Shown: positions 1 to 8,183, counted from the stretch's first letter. The stretch: DNA of 10,304 bases from Funneliformis mosseae (GCA_910592005.1 CAJVPP010004010.1:1-10304); one strand, 5' to 3'. Numbers and translations are program-made. The notes: generated from the letters alone by a model not told the origin.

Positions 1-135
1 CATCTTGGACTTGAGAAATGAGCATTTTACAAAGCAAAGCAAGTTCCTTTTCTTTATTATTTGTATTCCAATTGGTCTCTCCATAATAATTATACAGTAA
101 TTATATTGTAAATTCAAATAAATAATTATTCTGCA

Positions 136-156
136 ATAATATTAAAGTAATATTAT
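136..156. repeat. 9-bp perfect inverted repeat, 3-nt loop
   Basis: The arms ATAATATTA (136-144) and TAATATTAT (148-156) are exact reverse complements around AAG. Pure A/T arms of this length are expected now and then in sequence this AT-rich, so no function is claimed. Confidence 0.5.
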
Positions 157-833
157 ATGTAAATATATATGCTAATGTAATCCAATCTAAAAGTCCTCTC
201 CAATTCTTAACTTTACAGAAACCCGAGTTTTTCCACTTAGTAGTCATGTGTTCGAATTCAATTGGTATTGATTACGTTACTATTTGTTTTTTAGCGAAAC
301 ATTCACGAATTGTAAAAAAATCACCATTTTATTGTTTCGAAATATCAGAAAATTATTATAATTATCTTTAAAAAATAGAAATAAAATCGAATATCAACCG
401 AAACAATTGGATAGAGAGAATTTTTCGATGTATTAGTTAATAGTTAACGATTAAATTTTCAATAGTACTAATTTTTTCGAATTTATTGATGTGAAACTGC
501 AGTTATGTAAATTGTAGCGTTCATCCATCTCGATATATCTAAAGAATTTCATCGACATCTTTAATGAAATTAATAATAATCGTAAAAATATTTATTAACG
601 TTAACAACTAGTTTTTCGCAAAATGAAAGCTGAAGTTATAAAGGCGCAATGATAATTTTCGGATTCTTAGAAATATACTATAAAAAATATAAGCTATAAA
701 TAATGCATTGTTATTATTATATTAAAATATGCGTACATTTTTATGAAAATAAAATACGTAATAAAGAATAAAGGTAATTATGAGCATGATTGTGTTATTT
801 AAAATGTATTGTGAAAAATAGAATAAATGTAAA
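157..833. other. Gene-less spacer, CpG-containing
   Basis: I see no coding frame, RNA gene or mobile-element end here. The stretch is AT-rich but carries about 18 CpG dinucleotides between 240 and 660 by eye, many in TTCGAA, ATCGAT or AACGTT contexts. That is far denser than anywhere between 2000 and 8000. It lies immediately downstream of the minus-strand gene remnant, so bases just below 834 would be its 3' untranslated region. The composition suggests ordinary host intergenic DNA rather than old transposon. Confidence 0.5.
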
Positions 834-1103
834 TTACAGGTGCAATTCACTAGCGAAATTTTTACCATTTCGCGAAGGTACTACAATGTCTTCTGTAATC
901 CTATCCAATACTTTTGTTCCCTCAATATCCTTTGATAAATAATTTACAGCAAATGCATTTCGAACAAAAGAGCACAATTGACGCATGGAACCTTAGGCAT
1001 GTAATTCATCTATGTTGGTTGCATTTAACCATCGACTTAATACATCATGATCTCATCCACGAAACTGATAATTTCATCTCTTTGTAAAGATCTTATCATA
1101 GGC

Positions 1104-1160
1104 CTATATTAATTAAAAAAGAAATATAAATATAAAAAAAATACTATATATCATACTAAC
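1104..1160 (-). other. Predicted 57-nt intron of the minus-strand gene remnant
   Basis: The donor is GTTAGT and the acceptor TTAATATAG, and both flanks are in phase 0. The spacer is almost pure A/T with a long T tract before the acceptor, unlike the mixed-composition exons on both sides. Removing it links the exon ending in QTTKNI to the exon starting AYDKI without changing frame. Confidence 0.6.
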
Positions 1161-1483
1161 AATATTCTTGGTTGTTTGAAAGTTGTAACCAAATACTATT
1201 GAGAAATTTATTACGAAAATCATCAAAACTTGATTTTGCTGTTTGAATCCATTAAATGCCTTCTGCAGAATTGAGCTCACAATTGACGATCTTTCGTATC
1301 AACTCTTCAAATACACTTTTCTTGGATTTTGAACACGAAGAAAAAGACATTTTAGTTCCTCTAAAAAGTCGCGGCTAACTCTTGCCTTCTCTTGACCATG
1401 TGGAGCAGCAGAAGGAATAGAAGATATGTCTTGTGACCCTTCTAAAACAGAAGTTTGCATTGATAATCGCATATTATTGCCAG

Positions 1484-1518
1484 CTGTAAGACATCAATAT
1501 GATTGCATAATCACAAAC
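1484..1518 (-). other. Predicted 35-nt intron, or a frameshift
   Basis: The donor is GTTTGT and the acceptor GTCTTACAG. Removing 35 nt takes the reading from the exon 2 frame to the exon 3 frame in phase 1 and also removes a TGA at 1513. This is shorter than the other two introns, so a real intron and a simple indel in a dead gene are both possible. Confidence 0.4.
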
Positions 1519-1691
1519 AAAGTTGGTAAATCGTCATTCTATTAAATGGCAATGGAATAAGTTCGTTAATTGTATCAAAATTTGCATTGACTCTTGATTC
1601 TAAGGGCAATTGTTTTGGAGATGAAGGAGCATTGTTATAGTATAATGCACCATTCATTCTTGAATTTGACAATAATTACAAAGGCAAATTT

Positions 1692-1752
1692 CTATTAATT
1701 TTTTTTTAAAACATCTATTTTCAAGAAGCGATAGAATTCTTGATCTATTTAC
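1692..1752 (-). other. Predicted 61-nt intron of the minus-strand gene remnant
   Basis: The donor is AG|GTAAAT and the acceptor ATTAATAG. The codon AGA is split 2+1 across the junction and the frame continues into NLPL, a stop, then LLSNSRMNG. A poly-A run lies shortly before the acceptor. Confidence 0.6.
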
Positions 1753-1953
1753 CTATTCTCCCTTGAATTAATTATTGACGTTGATCTTGAAAGTAATCCT
1801 CTACTATTAGAAAGATTATTGAAAAATTCTGTTTGATTAAGGGTATCACGTAAATTAAGCATATATCGACTATTAGATTTCAATACTTAAGTTTGCATCA
1901 GTCTCAAAGATGTAATTCTTGAATCTTGGTCAGTTTCATAATCATTGTTAATG

Positions 1954-1976
1954 CTATTACATAAATTTGGTTAGTA
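1954..1976 (-). other. TACTAAC branch point and TAG acceptor ahead of exon 1
   Basis: On the minus strand TACTAAC (1976-1970) is followed 14 nt later by a TAG ending at 1954. This is the classical fungal branch point and acceptor spacing. It implies at least one more exon upstream (above 1976), but I cannot see a convincing coding stretch or donor there. The upstream part may be lost or too decayed. Confidence 0.5.
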
Positions 1977-2390
1977 ATTATCAATTTATCATATTAAAAA
2001 AAATAAGCTTATTTCAAGTTTCAACTTTCAAATTTTTGTCTATTTTCTATAATAAGAAAATCCACTATAAATAATTATATTTAAATAATAATAAACTTAT
2101 TTTTCACAAAAGATTTTTTTAAAAAATTCTTATTTTTATATAAATGTTTTGCAATTGTTATATATCCTTTAACTATTCTCATTAAAATTATATAAGATAT
2201 CCAAATATTCAGAAAAACAGCTTTATATTAAATGATAAATATTCTATAAAATATGTTTAAAATGCATATTATTTCATAAAATAATAAAATATATTGAATA
2301 ATATTTATATTGAATAGAATGTAAAAATTATGATAATAAAGAAGTATCTAACTATAAAATAGATTATGATATAAAATTTGATAATGAAAT
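1977..2390. other. AT-rich stretch without a visible gene
   Basis: This is almost pure A/T with no convincing frame on either strand. From about 2310 the plus strand shows short Asn/Asp/Lys-rich pieces that could be the decayed N-terminal part of the transposase remnant beginning downstream, but the frame is broken repeatedly. No terminal inverted repeat that could mark the element's left end was found. Confidence 0.4.
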
Positions 2391-2750
2391 TCTGAAACCT
2401 TTTTCTATAATGAAAAGTTGAATGAAAATATAAATAAAACTTTAAGTGAAGGATTTTTTGATAATTAAGTATTAAGTAAAAATAATAGAGTATCAATTAA
2501 AGGTAATTTTAGTGATATAATATTAGCTGAAAACTTTTTTAATAATATAATATTGAGTGAAAGCTTATTTAGTAATGAAACATTAAGCAATAAAGAATCT
2601 TCAAATAATGAAGAATCTAATAAAACATTAAGTAATAAAAATTCTGATAAAATTGTTGATAAATTCTTAAATAATGAATAGATGCTACCTATTACTGGAG
2701 AATTTGTATCATATTTTAAAAATGTTACTGAAGTGTTAATGTTTTATTAG

Positions 2751-2846
2751 ATTTAAAAGTATAACATATATAAGTTTATTATTATCATTATCGTATTTTA
2801 TTATTTATTATTATCATTTTAAATATTAATTAAATTTTATAATTAG
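2751..2846 (+). other. Probable former intron within the transposase remnant
   Basis: Between the block ending VLMFY (then a stop, I, a stop, K) and the block AYDELVDII lies about 90 nt of nearly pure A/T. It starts at a GTATAA (2759) and ends in TTATAATTAG (2846). The two conserved blocks are near neighbours in the family as I remember it, so an intron fits. One extra T near 2847 shifts the frame afterwards. Confidence 0.35.
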
Positions 2847-3730
2847 TTACCTGAGCTTATGATGAATTAGTAGATATTATTCAAAATCTATATTTCAAAA
2901 GTAAAAATATTGTAACAGAAGTTCATCAGTTTAGGAAATATCGACAAAGATTACTTTTACTTTCAATCAAAATACGAATAATTCACATTTTAAATAAAAA
3001 GTTCTATCTACATTTCTAGAAATTAAAATAATGTATTATTTATTTATAATTAATATTATTTGACATTCTCTTAATAATTTTATTATTTAGCCAAATGTAC
3101 TTTAGATAGACTAAAAAGTTAAAAAAAATTAAAAACGTTATATGAAAATATATGAAAAAACTTTTATGATTTAGTCATGCATTTATTCAGATTAATGAAA
3201 GTATTATATTTTATAAATAAAATGTACTTTTTGTAATTTCAATATAAAACTTATTTAATACATAATAATTATTATAAAATAATGATTATTTATTATTTGA
3301 TTTTTAATAATATATAATAGTAGAGATCTATAAAGAATCATCATTAAGATTTGATAGAATTTTAGCAAATATAGAGATAGATGGTAAACTAAAAATGACA
3401 ATTTAATAATATTTAATAATTAATGAGTTACCAATTAACTTACAAAGTAGAATCATAAAAAATGATTTAATTATTAGATTGAAAAATGGAAAATGCAACT
3501 CTAACTGTTGAATTATGAATAATTATTAGATATATCTCAATAAATATACTATATAATAAAGATAATGTTAATAATAAATCTTCTTCAATTATTAATTGTA
3601 AAATTCTTTATAAATATCAAGGTATTAGAAAATGAGAAAAATTTTATATTTCTACTATTATTCTTTTGAACTTACTCTATTAAATGAACAAGCAATAAAT
3701 CTTTCAATATATAAATTATATATCAACTAA

Positions 3731-3972
3731 GATTACTAGATGAAACCTAGAGGTTTTACAAGTCATCTAAATAAAAAAGAGATAAAATTTAGTGAAATTA
3801 TGTTAAAACTATATTAAAAAATCTGCGAAATTCTGAAAATGAAAAAACTATATCAAAGCTTATAAAAATGCAAAGCTATATCAAAATCTTAATAAAATTA
3901 GCAAAATTATAATTTAATATTTTGCTAAATCTAAAATAAGTTTAGACAAGTAACCTTAATATTAACCTTTAC
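3731..3972. other. About 240-bp block separating two adjacent transposase motifs
   Basis: The block YKLYIN ends at 3727 and YDNFKIFCNVYHSL begins at 3973. In the remembered family these are almost adjacent (Tyr-Lys-Leu-x-Ile-Asp followed within a few residues by Tyr-Asp-Asp-Phe). The intervening sequence contains none of the expected residues, repeats the motif CTATATCAAA twice (3848 and 3876) and ends with a 10-bp hairpin at 3898-3928. It is either a small secondary insertion or an unusually long intron. No clear target-site duplication was seen. Confidence 0.4.
3898..3928. repeat. 10-bp perfect inverted repeat
   Basis: TTAGCAAAAT (3898-3907) and ATTTTGCTAA (3919-3928) are exact reverse complements with an 11-nt loop. 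It lies within the block that interrupts the transposase remnant. Confidence 0.6.
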
Positions 3973-4347
3973 TATGATAATTTTAAAATATTCTGTAATG
4001 TCTACCATTCACTAAGAGGTGTCTATATTCAAATTAAAAATTTATCTTTCAACAAAAAAAAACAACTTAAAAAATTACTTTGTTCTTAATTTTATTCTAT
4101 TTAATGGTGATTTTAATGATTTTATTAGACTTTAATATGAAAAACTAGAAAAAAAATATTTAAGAAAATAAAAGTTTTGTTTTTACAAATCTTAAAGATT
4201 TAATTGCAGATTTATTACAAGACAATAATTTGATTAGAGTTAATGATATAGGCGAAACTGATATATATCGCCAATATTTAAAACTGAAATTGTCTGAAAT
4301 TATTTTATTTGATAATGTAATTTTTCGATATTCTGAAATTTTGAAAT

Positions 4348-4388
4348 CTATCTGATATTCTAAAACTTTATCTGAAATTAATTCATAT
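4348..4388. repeat. Left arm of inverted repeat in the nested element
   Basis: This holds CTATCTGATAT and TATCTGAAATTAATTCATAT separated by about 10 nt. Its partner on the other side (5218-5249), read on the minus strand, has the same two segments without the 10-nt spacer. Further CTGAAATT copies lie just outside it, at 4289-4340. Confidence 0.6.
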
Positions 4389-4501
4389 ATTCAAAATTTA
4401 TAAATAATATAATTTTAACATTTGATAAATAAAAATATTTAAAAATAAAATTTAAATATTTTATTTATTATATAATCATTTATTAATATCAAAACAAATA
4501 A

Positions 4502-4980
4502 TTAATCATCTATATATTTATCTGCAATAGATTTTGGATCCTAAACTTCATCAATATCATTTACAGTATCAAAATTACTACTAATACTATGAATATCATT
4601 ATTTTATCTAAACTTGACATAATTTTCTTCACATCTAAATTTACTAAACTTTTAATTTCAAGAGTTTTCTTCTTTCTCATAATTAAATTGCTTATTTTTA
4701 AAATCTTCTACTTCTTATAAAAATTCATAATCATTATCTTCAAATATCTCTCAAACTTCAAATAGTACTTCTGGACATAAATCTGCCAAATGCTCTTCAT
4801 ATATTCTTAGTATTTTTCTTATACTAATATTTTTTGCAATAGTAAAGGTATATTATAATATCCTTTTAAAATTTATCAATCTTATTTAATATGTGTTCTT
4901 CATATTATAGATTTTGGTTTTCTATTTTACTTTTTTTTATATTAAGTTGAAAAGAATATTCTTGTTCAGGTAAAAATATG
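4502..4980 (-). pseudogene. Broken acidic-tailed gene inside the nested element
   Basis: Minus-strand reading from 4852 to the TAA at 4504-4502 is one frame with scattered stops. It reads YTFTIAKNISIRKILRIYEE, HLADLCPEVLFEV, EIFEDNDYEFL, EVEDFKNKQFNYEKEENS, and ends SNFDTVNDIDEV, DPKSIADKYIDD. Further upstream (4980-4860) a shifted frame gives PEQEYSFQLNIKKSKIENQN and YEEHILNKIDKF, so a frameshift lies near 4855. The C-terminal 100 or so residues are strongly acidic and Asn-rich. Mixed charged residues on this strand, against none on the other, argue for real ancestry. I do not recognise the family. Being within inverted repeats, it may be the transposase end or a cargo gene of the nested element. 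Confidence 0.55.
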
Positions 4981-5127
4981 GTAAATATTATACTAACATG
5001 TTGAATTATTGATCTAATTTACAAAAATTCCTTTTTTAATATATTTTATTATCACATTGTAAATTTTCTTTAAAAATAAATTATTTAAATTATTGAATAT
5101 AAAAAAAATCGAAAAATTAAAAGTTTC

Positions 5128-5153
5128 AAAAAAAAAAAAATAAATAAATAAAA
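5128..5153 (+). repeat. Poly-A tract followed by AAAT repeats
   Basis: A run of A after 5127 is followed by three or four AAAT units. It lies between the minus-strand gene remnant and the right inverted-repeat arm. It could be a retroposed tail, but low-complexity A/T is common here. Confidence 0.5.
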
Positions 5154-5217
5154 TCATTTTAGAAAAATAATGTTACATTTTAATTTATTGAATTAATTTA
5201 TTTAGATAGTTAAAGTC

Positions 5218-5249
5218 ACATGAATTATAATTTCAGATATATCAGATAG
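5218..5249. repeat. Right arm of inverted repeat in the nested element
   Basis: ACATGAATTATAATTTCAGA followed by TATATCAGATAG is the reverse complement of the left arm at 4348-4388, apart from one small gap and a few changes. It is followed by further inverted TTTCAGAT motifs up to 5345. Confidence 0.6.
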
Positions 5250-5316
5250 TACCAGAAGACTAAAATATTTCAAAATAATATCAGATTTTCGTCCAAATTA
5301 TGAAATTTAGGAATAA

Positions 5317-5345
5317 ATTTCAGATTAGCTCTCAAAATCTGAAAT
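5317..5345. repeat. 10-bp perfect hairpin of the CTGAAAT motif
   Basis: ATTTCAGATT (5317-5326) and AATCTGAAAT (5336-5345) are exact reverse complements around a 9-nt loop. The same motif recurs in both arms of the nested element, so this looks like a subterminal repeat array near its right end. Confidence 0.6.
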
Positions 5346-5624
5346 ATTTAAGATTTGAAAATAGGGCTTTACTTATAGCATTAACTGAAGTTAAAAGGTA
5401 TAGCACTATAAGAGAGTATTATACTTATAATGTAGAAAAAGAATTTTAAACATCTGAAGGTCCATTAGTTTCTTATTATCATCATCTTACAGATTGTCAG
5501 TTTAAAGAAATTTTTATAGTATTAATTAATATTGTGACTAAGACAGGATATATTTTTAGTTGGAACAGTTTGAGACAATTCAAATCCTTGAACAAAAACT
5601 TTATAATATTTGAAACATTTTAGA

Positions 5625-5641
5625 ATATATATATATATATT
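5625..5641. repeat. (AT)8 microsatellite
   Basis: Eight AT units plus one A/T base lie inside the transposase remnant, in a stretch where the expected protein motifs are no longer readable. Confidence 0.8.
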
Positions 5642-6676
5642 GTAATTTTGAATAATTAGTAATTACTAAAATAATTATCTTAGATAAAATAGTATAAATT
5701 ATTTTAGCTGAAATAGTCTAGAATATTAAAAATCTTGTGGGATGCTATTCCACTACATTACTGATATCAATAATATTAAGAGTAAAAAGCTTATAACTGT
5801 GTTTAAATTACATATATAGTTATAAATACTTAATCAGTTAAAAAAAAAACATCTTCAGATATCTTAAGATATATATTATCTTATAGCTAATAAATTGATA
5901 AGATTTTTTTAGATAACTATTAAAGCATTTTTGTCAAAAGATAAATCAGAATTTATTTTATTTTAGAAATTATTTAAATATCCAAAAAAAATGGTAAAAA
6001 TTGCTAAATCTGATCACTTATATAGATAGATTTATAATGTCAGATTGCATACATTTATTCATAATTATTCTTTATATACTTTATAGATTCTTAATATCTT
6101 TTCAATTTAAAAAATTAGAATTTAATTTATTTCAATTATGAACAAACATTCTTTAAAATAATCTAACTAAATGAAATATTAGGTATTAATGTCAAAAATA
6201 ATTACAATAGTATTTAAGCATTATTTTACATGAATATATAAATAATAAAAGGAATTTATTTTCACATGTATTTAATAAACATCATCATTAGCATTGATTA
6301 TTATCTATTATTCATTAAATATATTTGTTAAAAATAATTATAAGCAAGCATTCAAAAATTTTAAGAATCTTTCAAATTTACCAAAAAACTATGCTATTTT
6401 ATTAAATACAGATGTAAGGACTAAAGAGAGATATTTAAAAATATTGTATTATGAATTAATTAAAAAAATATGAATCTCAACTTGCTAAAATAATATATAA
6501 TATTATTTGCAATATATCACTTGTTTGATAATAGTGTTGATTTATATTTTTCTTCTACAAGCAATACTTTAACTAATTTATCATATTATTTAAAACAGTT
6601 ATTGAACGATTAGTTCATTGTTGAAAAATCTTTCAATTGAGCAAAAGTTTATTTGATTAAAGATCTATTATCCATA

Positions 6677-7267
6677 TAATATTTCTTTTTGACTAACATT
6701 TATAATATTTCAACTATTATATTTACTAGCTAAAAATATTTCAAATATTTATATAAATAAACATATATCAAGAAAAAAGGCTAAAAAAACTTACTAAATA
6801 ATTTTAATTTTCATCAAAAACTGGCATTAGTATATCAAAATATGGGTTATAAATTACCATTTTTAAAAATTTATGTCAATACTATAAACTTGCTTCTTTT
6901 ATGATAGATAATAGAATATGCAATATTATCTGCATATTAGTAAAATTATTAGCATAGAATTTGATGAAATTTTTGTGACAATATGATCAATCTTTAATCA
7001 TAAAAGAGATAATTAATATTTTGCTTTATTATTATCGATAGGTTCAAAATTATCAATCAAATAAGATTAGAATATCTATTTTATAGGCTTTAAGATACAC
7101 AAATAATCTATTCTATATGTGAAGTTAATATAAATAAAATAGCATATTTTATTTATTATTATAATAATAATGAATGTATTAGTTAGTATAGTTTCTGATA
7201 AAAAGAATAGTAGTGCAATCTATTTACTATATAATTAACTTTTTTATAAGGATTTGTATAAATAATT
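6677..7267 (+). other. Highly decayed tail, possibly transposase C-terminus
   Basis: No frame stays open for more than a few tens of codons. Short plus-strand pieces such as LVSIVSDKKNSSAIYLL, if stops are read through near 7170-7230, hint at coding ancestry but do not identify a domain. The right end of the element was not found, and no terminal inverted repeat matches the left side. Confidence 0.3.
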
Positions 7268-7307
7268 ACATAGTATTTTATATGTATTACTAGTTCAAAT
7301 ACTATGT
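7268..7307. repeat. 11-bp perfect inverted repeat
   Basis: ACATAGTATTT (7268-7278) and AAATACTATGT (7297-7307) are exact reverse complements around an 18-nt loop. It could be a small element remnant. No duplication was seen at its edges. Confidence 0.6.
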
Positions 7308-7369
7308 GTATTATTTGAAGTTCATAATGTATATTTCAATATGAATAAATTTTTGCAATAGTGAAATAA

Positions 7370-7391
7370 GATCAAATTTGAGTGTTTGATC
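7370..7391. repeat. 7-bp perfect inverted repeat
   Basis: GATCAAA (7370-7376) and TTTGATC (7385-7391) surround an 8-nt loop. It is short but contains G/C pairs, which are rare in the surrounding sequence. Confidence 0.4.
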
Positions 7392-7785
7392 ATTTAAATT
7401 AAAATTACAAAATATTATACTATATTAATGAGCTTCACTTACTAATAAAAAATGCTTAATTAAATATTTTATAATAAAAATAATACATTCTAATTAATAA
7501 GTAGGAAATAGAAAGCATGAAGTTAAATTAATATGAAGAAAGACTAACTTTCTAATTTTTTAGTATTTTAACTTATATTTAAATTCAGATTAATAAAAAA
7601 GGAGAATACTTTTTATATTTTAATTCTTTAAGTATACAATTTCTTAATCAAAAATATTTAAGAATAAAAAAAATTTTGAAAGTTATTTATTAAAACTTAT
7701 TTTTTAAAAAAAATTTTTCACCATTTTTTTTACTAGAGACTATAGCCATCATGATCTTGAAAATGATTTATATATTAAAAATATG
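7392..7785. other. AT-rich stretch without a visible gene
   Basis: Nothing convincing is visible on either strand. A 23-codon plus-strand piece around 7735-7805 (SHHDLENDLYIKNMYYF) is the most protein-like, but it is too short to support a call. Confidence 0.4.
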
Positions 7786-7955
7786 TATTACTTCAATATT
7801 ATATAATATACTTTTTTATTACTTTTTGCTAAAAGTTTTTATATAGTTATATAATACTTATTTTATACTTTGCTATAAATTTTAATCTAATTATGTAATA
7901 CTTATTTAATATTTCACTACAAAATTTAATATAATTAGCAATAAACAATTTTATT
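7786..7955 (+). repeat. Degenerate tandem repeat, unit about 45 nt
   Basis: Three or more diverged units follow one another: 7823-7868, 7869-7912 and 7913-about 7955, with a partial unit before 7823. The shared pattern is TTTGCTA or TCACTA, an A/T spacer, TATAATTATRTAATACTTA, then a T-rich end. TAATACTTATTT occurs nearly unchanged in the first two full units. The units have diverged too far for recent amplification. Confidence 0.5.
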
Positions 7956-8121
7956 AATTATTTACTATTTATTTACTAAATTAATATTAATACTTTTCAA
8001 TACATTTACTAAATTAAAAAATGTATTTATTATTAATTACGAAGGTCACAACTACTTACATAATAAATTATTTATAAAAATATTGATTTGATGAAATTAA
8101 TTTATAATTGTCTTAATAGCC

Positions 8122-8183
8122 AGTAATTACATGTACATTAATCTTTTATAGTAGTAATTATGTATAGATTAATTTATATCAAA
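8122..8183 (+). repeat. Two diverged copies of a 31-nt unit
   Basis: AGTAATTA starts both units (8122 and 8153), each followed by a G/C-containing core and ATTAAT. The match is partial, suggesting an old tandem duplication. Confidence 0.35.

Larger units (their letters stand above)
834..1953 (-). pseudogene. Four-exon gene remnant with six in-frame stops, unknown family
   Basis: Minus-strand reading gives exons at 1953-1753, 1691-1519, 1483-1161 and 1103-834, ending in TAA at 836-834. The three GT-AG gaps (1752-1692, 1518-1484, 1160-1104) are 61, 35 and 57 nt, and joining the exons keeps one frame for 322 codons. Internal stops are TAA at 1889, 1678 and 995, and TGA at 1301, 1076 and 1055. 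Protein-like stretches include MNGALYYNNAPSSPKQLPLE (exon 2), EGSQDISSIPSAAPHGQEK (exon 3) and the last exon's SFVRNAFAVNYLSKDIEG and DRITEDIVVPSRNGKNF. The middle is Ser/Asn-rich and probably disordered; the C-terminus looks like a small folded domain. I do not recognise the family. Exon 1 follows an acceptor at 1954, so the true start lies upstream and was not found. In 1350-1160 a second frame is also open, so compensating indels are an alternative. A repeat-family or transposon-borne gene is possible. Confidence 0.7.
4245..5386. mobile_element. Nested insertion of about 1.1 kb in the transposase remnant
   Basis: The motif LKDLIADLLQDNN ends at about 4230 and the reading resumes with TEVKRYSTI near 5382. 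In the family the two are contiguous, so about 1.1 kb has been inserted. Inside both edges are inverted copies of a CTGAAATT-rich sequence: CTATCTGATAT (4348-4358) against ATATCAGATAG (5239-5249), and TATCTGAAATTA (4369-4380) against TAATTTCAGATA (5228-5239). The minus strand carries a broken gene, 4980-4502. A possible 9-bp target duplication is AGAGTTAAT (4236-4244) and GAAGTTAAA (5387-5395), with two mismatches. That would suit a Mutator- or hAT-like element, but the outermost ends do not match well and the borders are uncertain by about 20 bp. Confidence 0.55.
2391..6676 (+). pseudogene. Decayed transposase of a multi-copy fungal DNA-transposon family
   Basis: The open frame at 2391-2750 (120 codons, two internal stops) starts Ser/Asn/Glu-rich and ends LPITGEFVSYFKNVTEVLMF. 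In order downstream come AYDELVDII to FRKYRQR (2855-3019), MYYLFIINII-stop-HSLNN (3031-3078), SQMYF (3089-3103), FIQIN (3182), NELPINLQSR (3422-3451), KILYKYQG (3600-3623), FELTLLNEQA and YKLYIN (3665-3727), YDNF to YHSLRGVYIQIKNLSF (3973-4089), LKDLIADLLQDNN (4191-4229), TEVKRYSTI and PLVSYYHHLTD (5382-5493), SEFILF-stop-KLFKYPKK (5946-5990), RFIMSDCIHL (6028-6057), VFKHYFT (6213-6233), FKNLSNLP (6360-6383) and SNTLTNLSYYLKQLLND (6560-6610). Order and spacing match a transposase-like family I remember as very numerous in arbuscular mycorrhizal fungi, probably of the CACTA/KDZ (Plavaka-like) type. The class is inferred; recognition of the family is firmer. Many stops, frameshifts and two insertions make it dead. 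The tail may run to about 7250. Confidence 0.8.

Noticed and set aside
1..84. 28-codon minus-strand frame opening at ATG 84 (MERPIGIQIIKKRNLLCFVK...) and running off the window
   Set aside because: It is too short to separate from chance and there is no recognisable motif. The sequence beyond position 1 would decide it.
225..262. GTGTTCGAATTCA resembling an RNA polymerase III B box or tRNA T loop
   Set aside because: The T stem does not pair, no A box lies at the right distance, and no cloverleaf can be drawn.
834..1953. All six stops as proof of C-to-T (RIP-like) mutation
   Set aside because: Every TAA and TGA can come from CAA or CGA by one C-to-T change, so the pattern is not diagnostic by itself. 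Comparison with intact copies is needed.
834..1953. Alternative genetic code reading TAA and TGA as amino acids
   Set aside because: The same gene ends at TAA, the nearby transposase remnant also has TAG stops and frameshifts, and nuclear codes of this fungal group are standard as far as I know.
2305..2496. 63-codon minus-strand open frame
   Set aside because: Its translation is almost only Tyr, Ile, Phe, Leu and Lys, the typical product of antisense AT-rich DNA, and it lies opposite the Asn/Glu/Lys-rich start of the plus-strand transposase remnant.
7370..7391. Rho-independent terminator
   Set aside because: The stem is A/T-rich and weak, the context is eukaryotic, and there is no gene immediately upstream.
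7735..7808. Plus-strand piece RDYSHHDLENDLYIKNMYYF
   Set aside because: There are only about 23 codons in very AT-rich DNA, with no continuation in any frame.
7786..7955. CRISPR-like array
   Set aside because: Units are contiguous and diverged with no spacers, and the intron-bearing context is eukaryotic.
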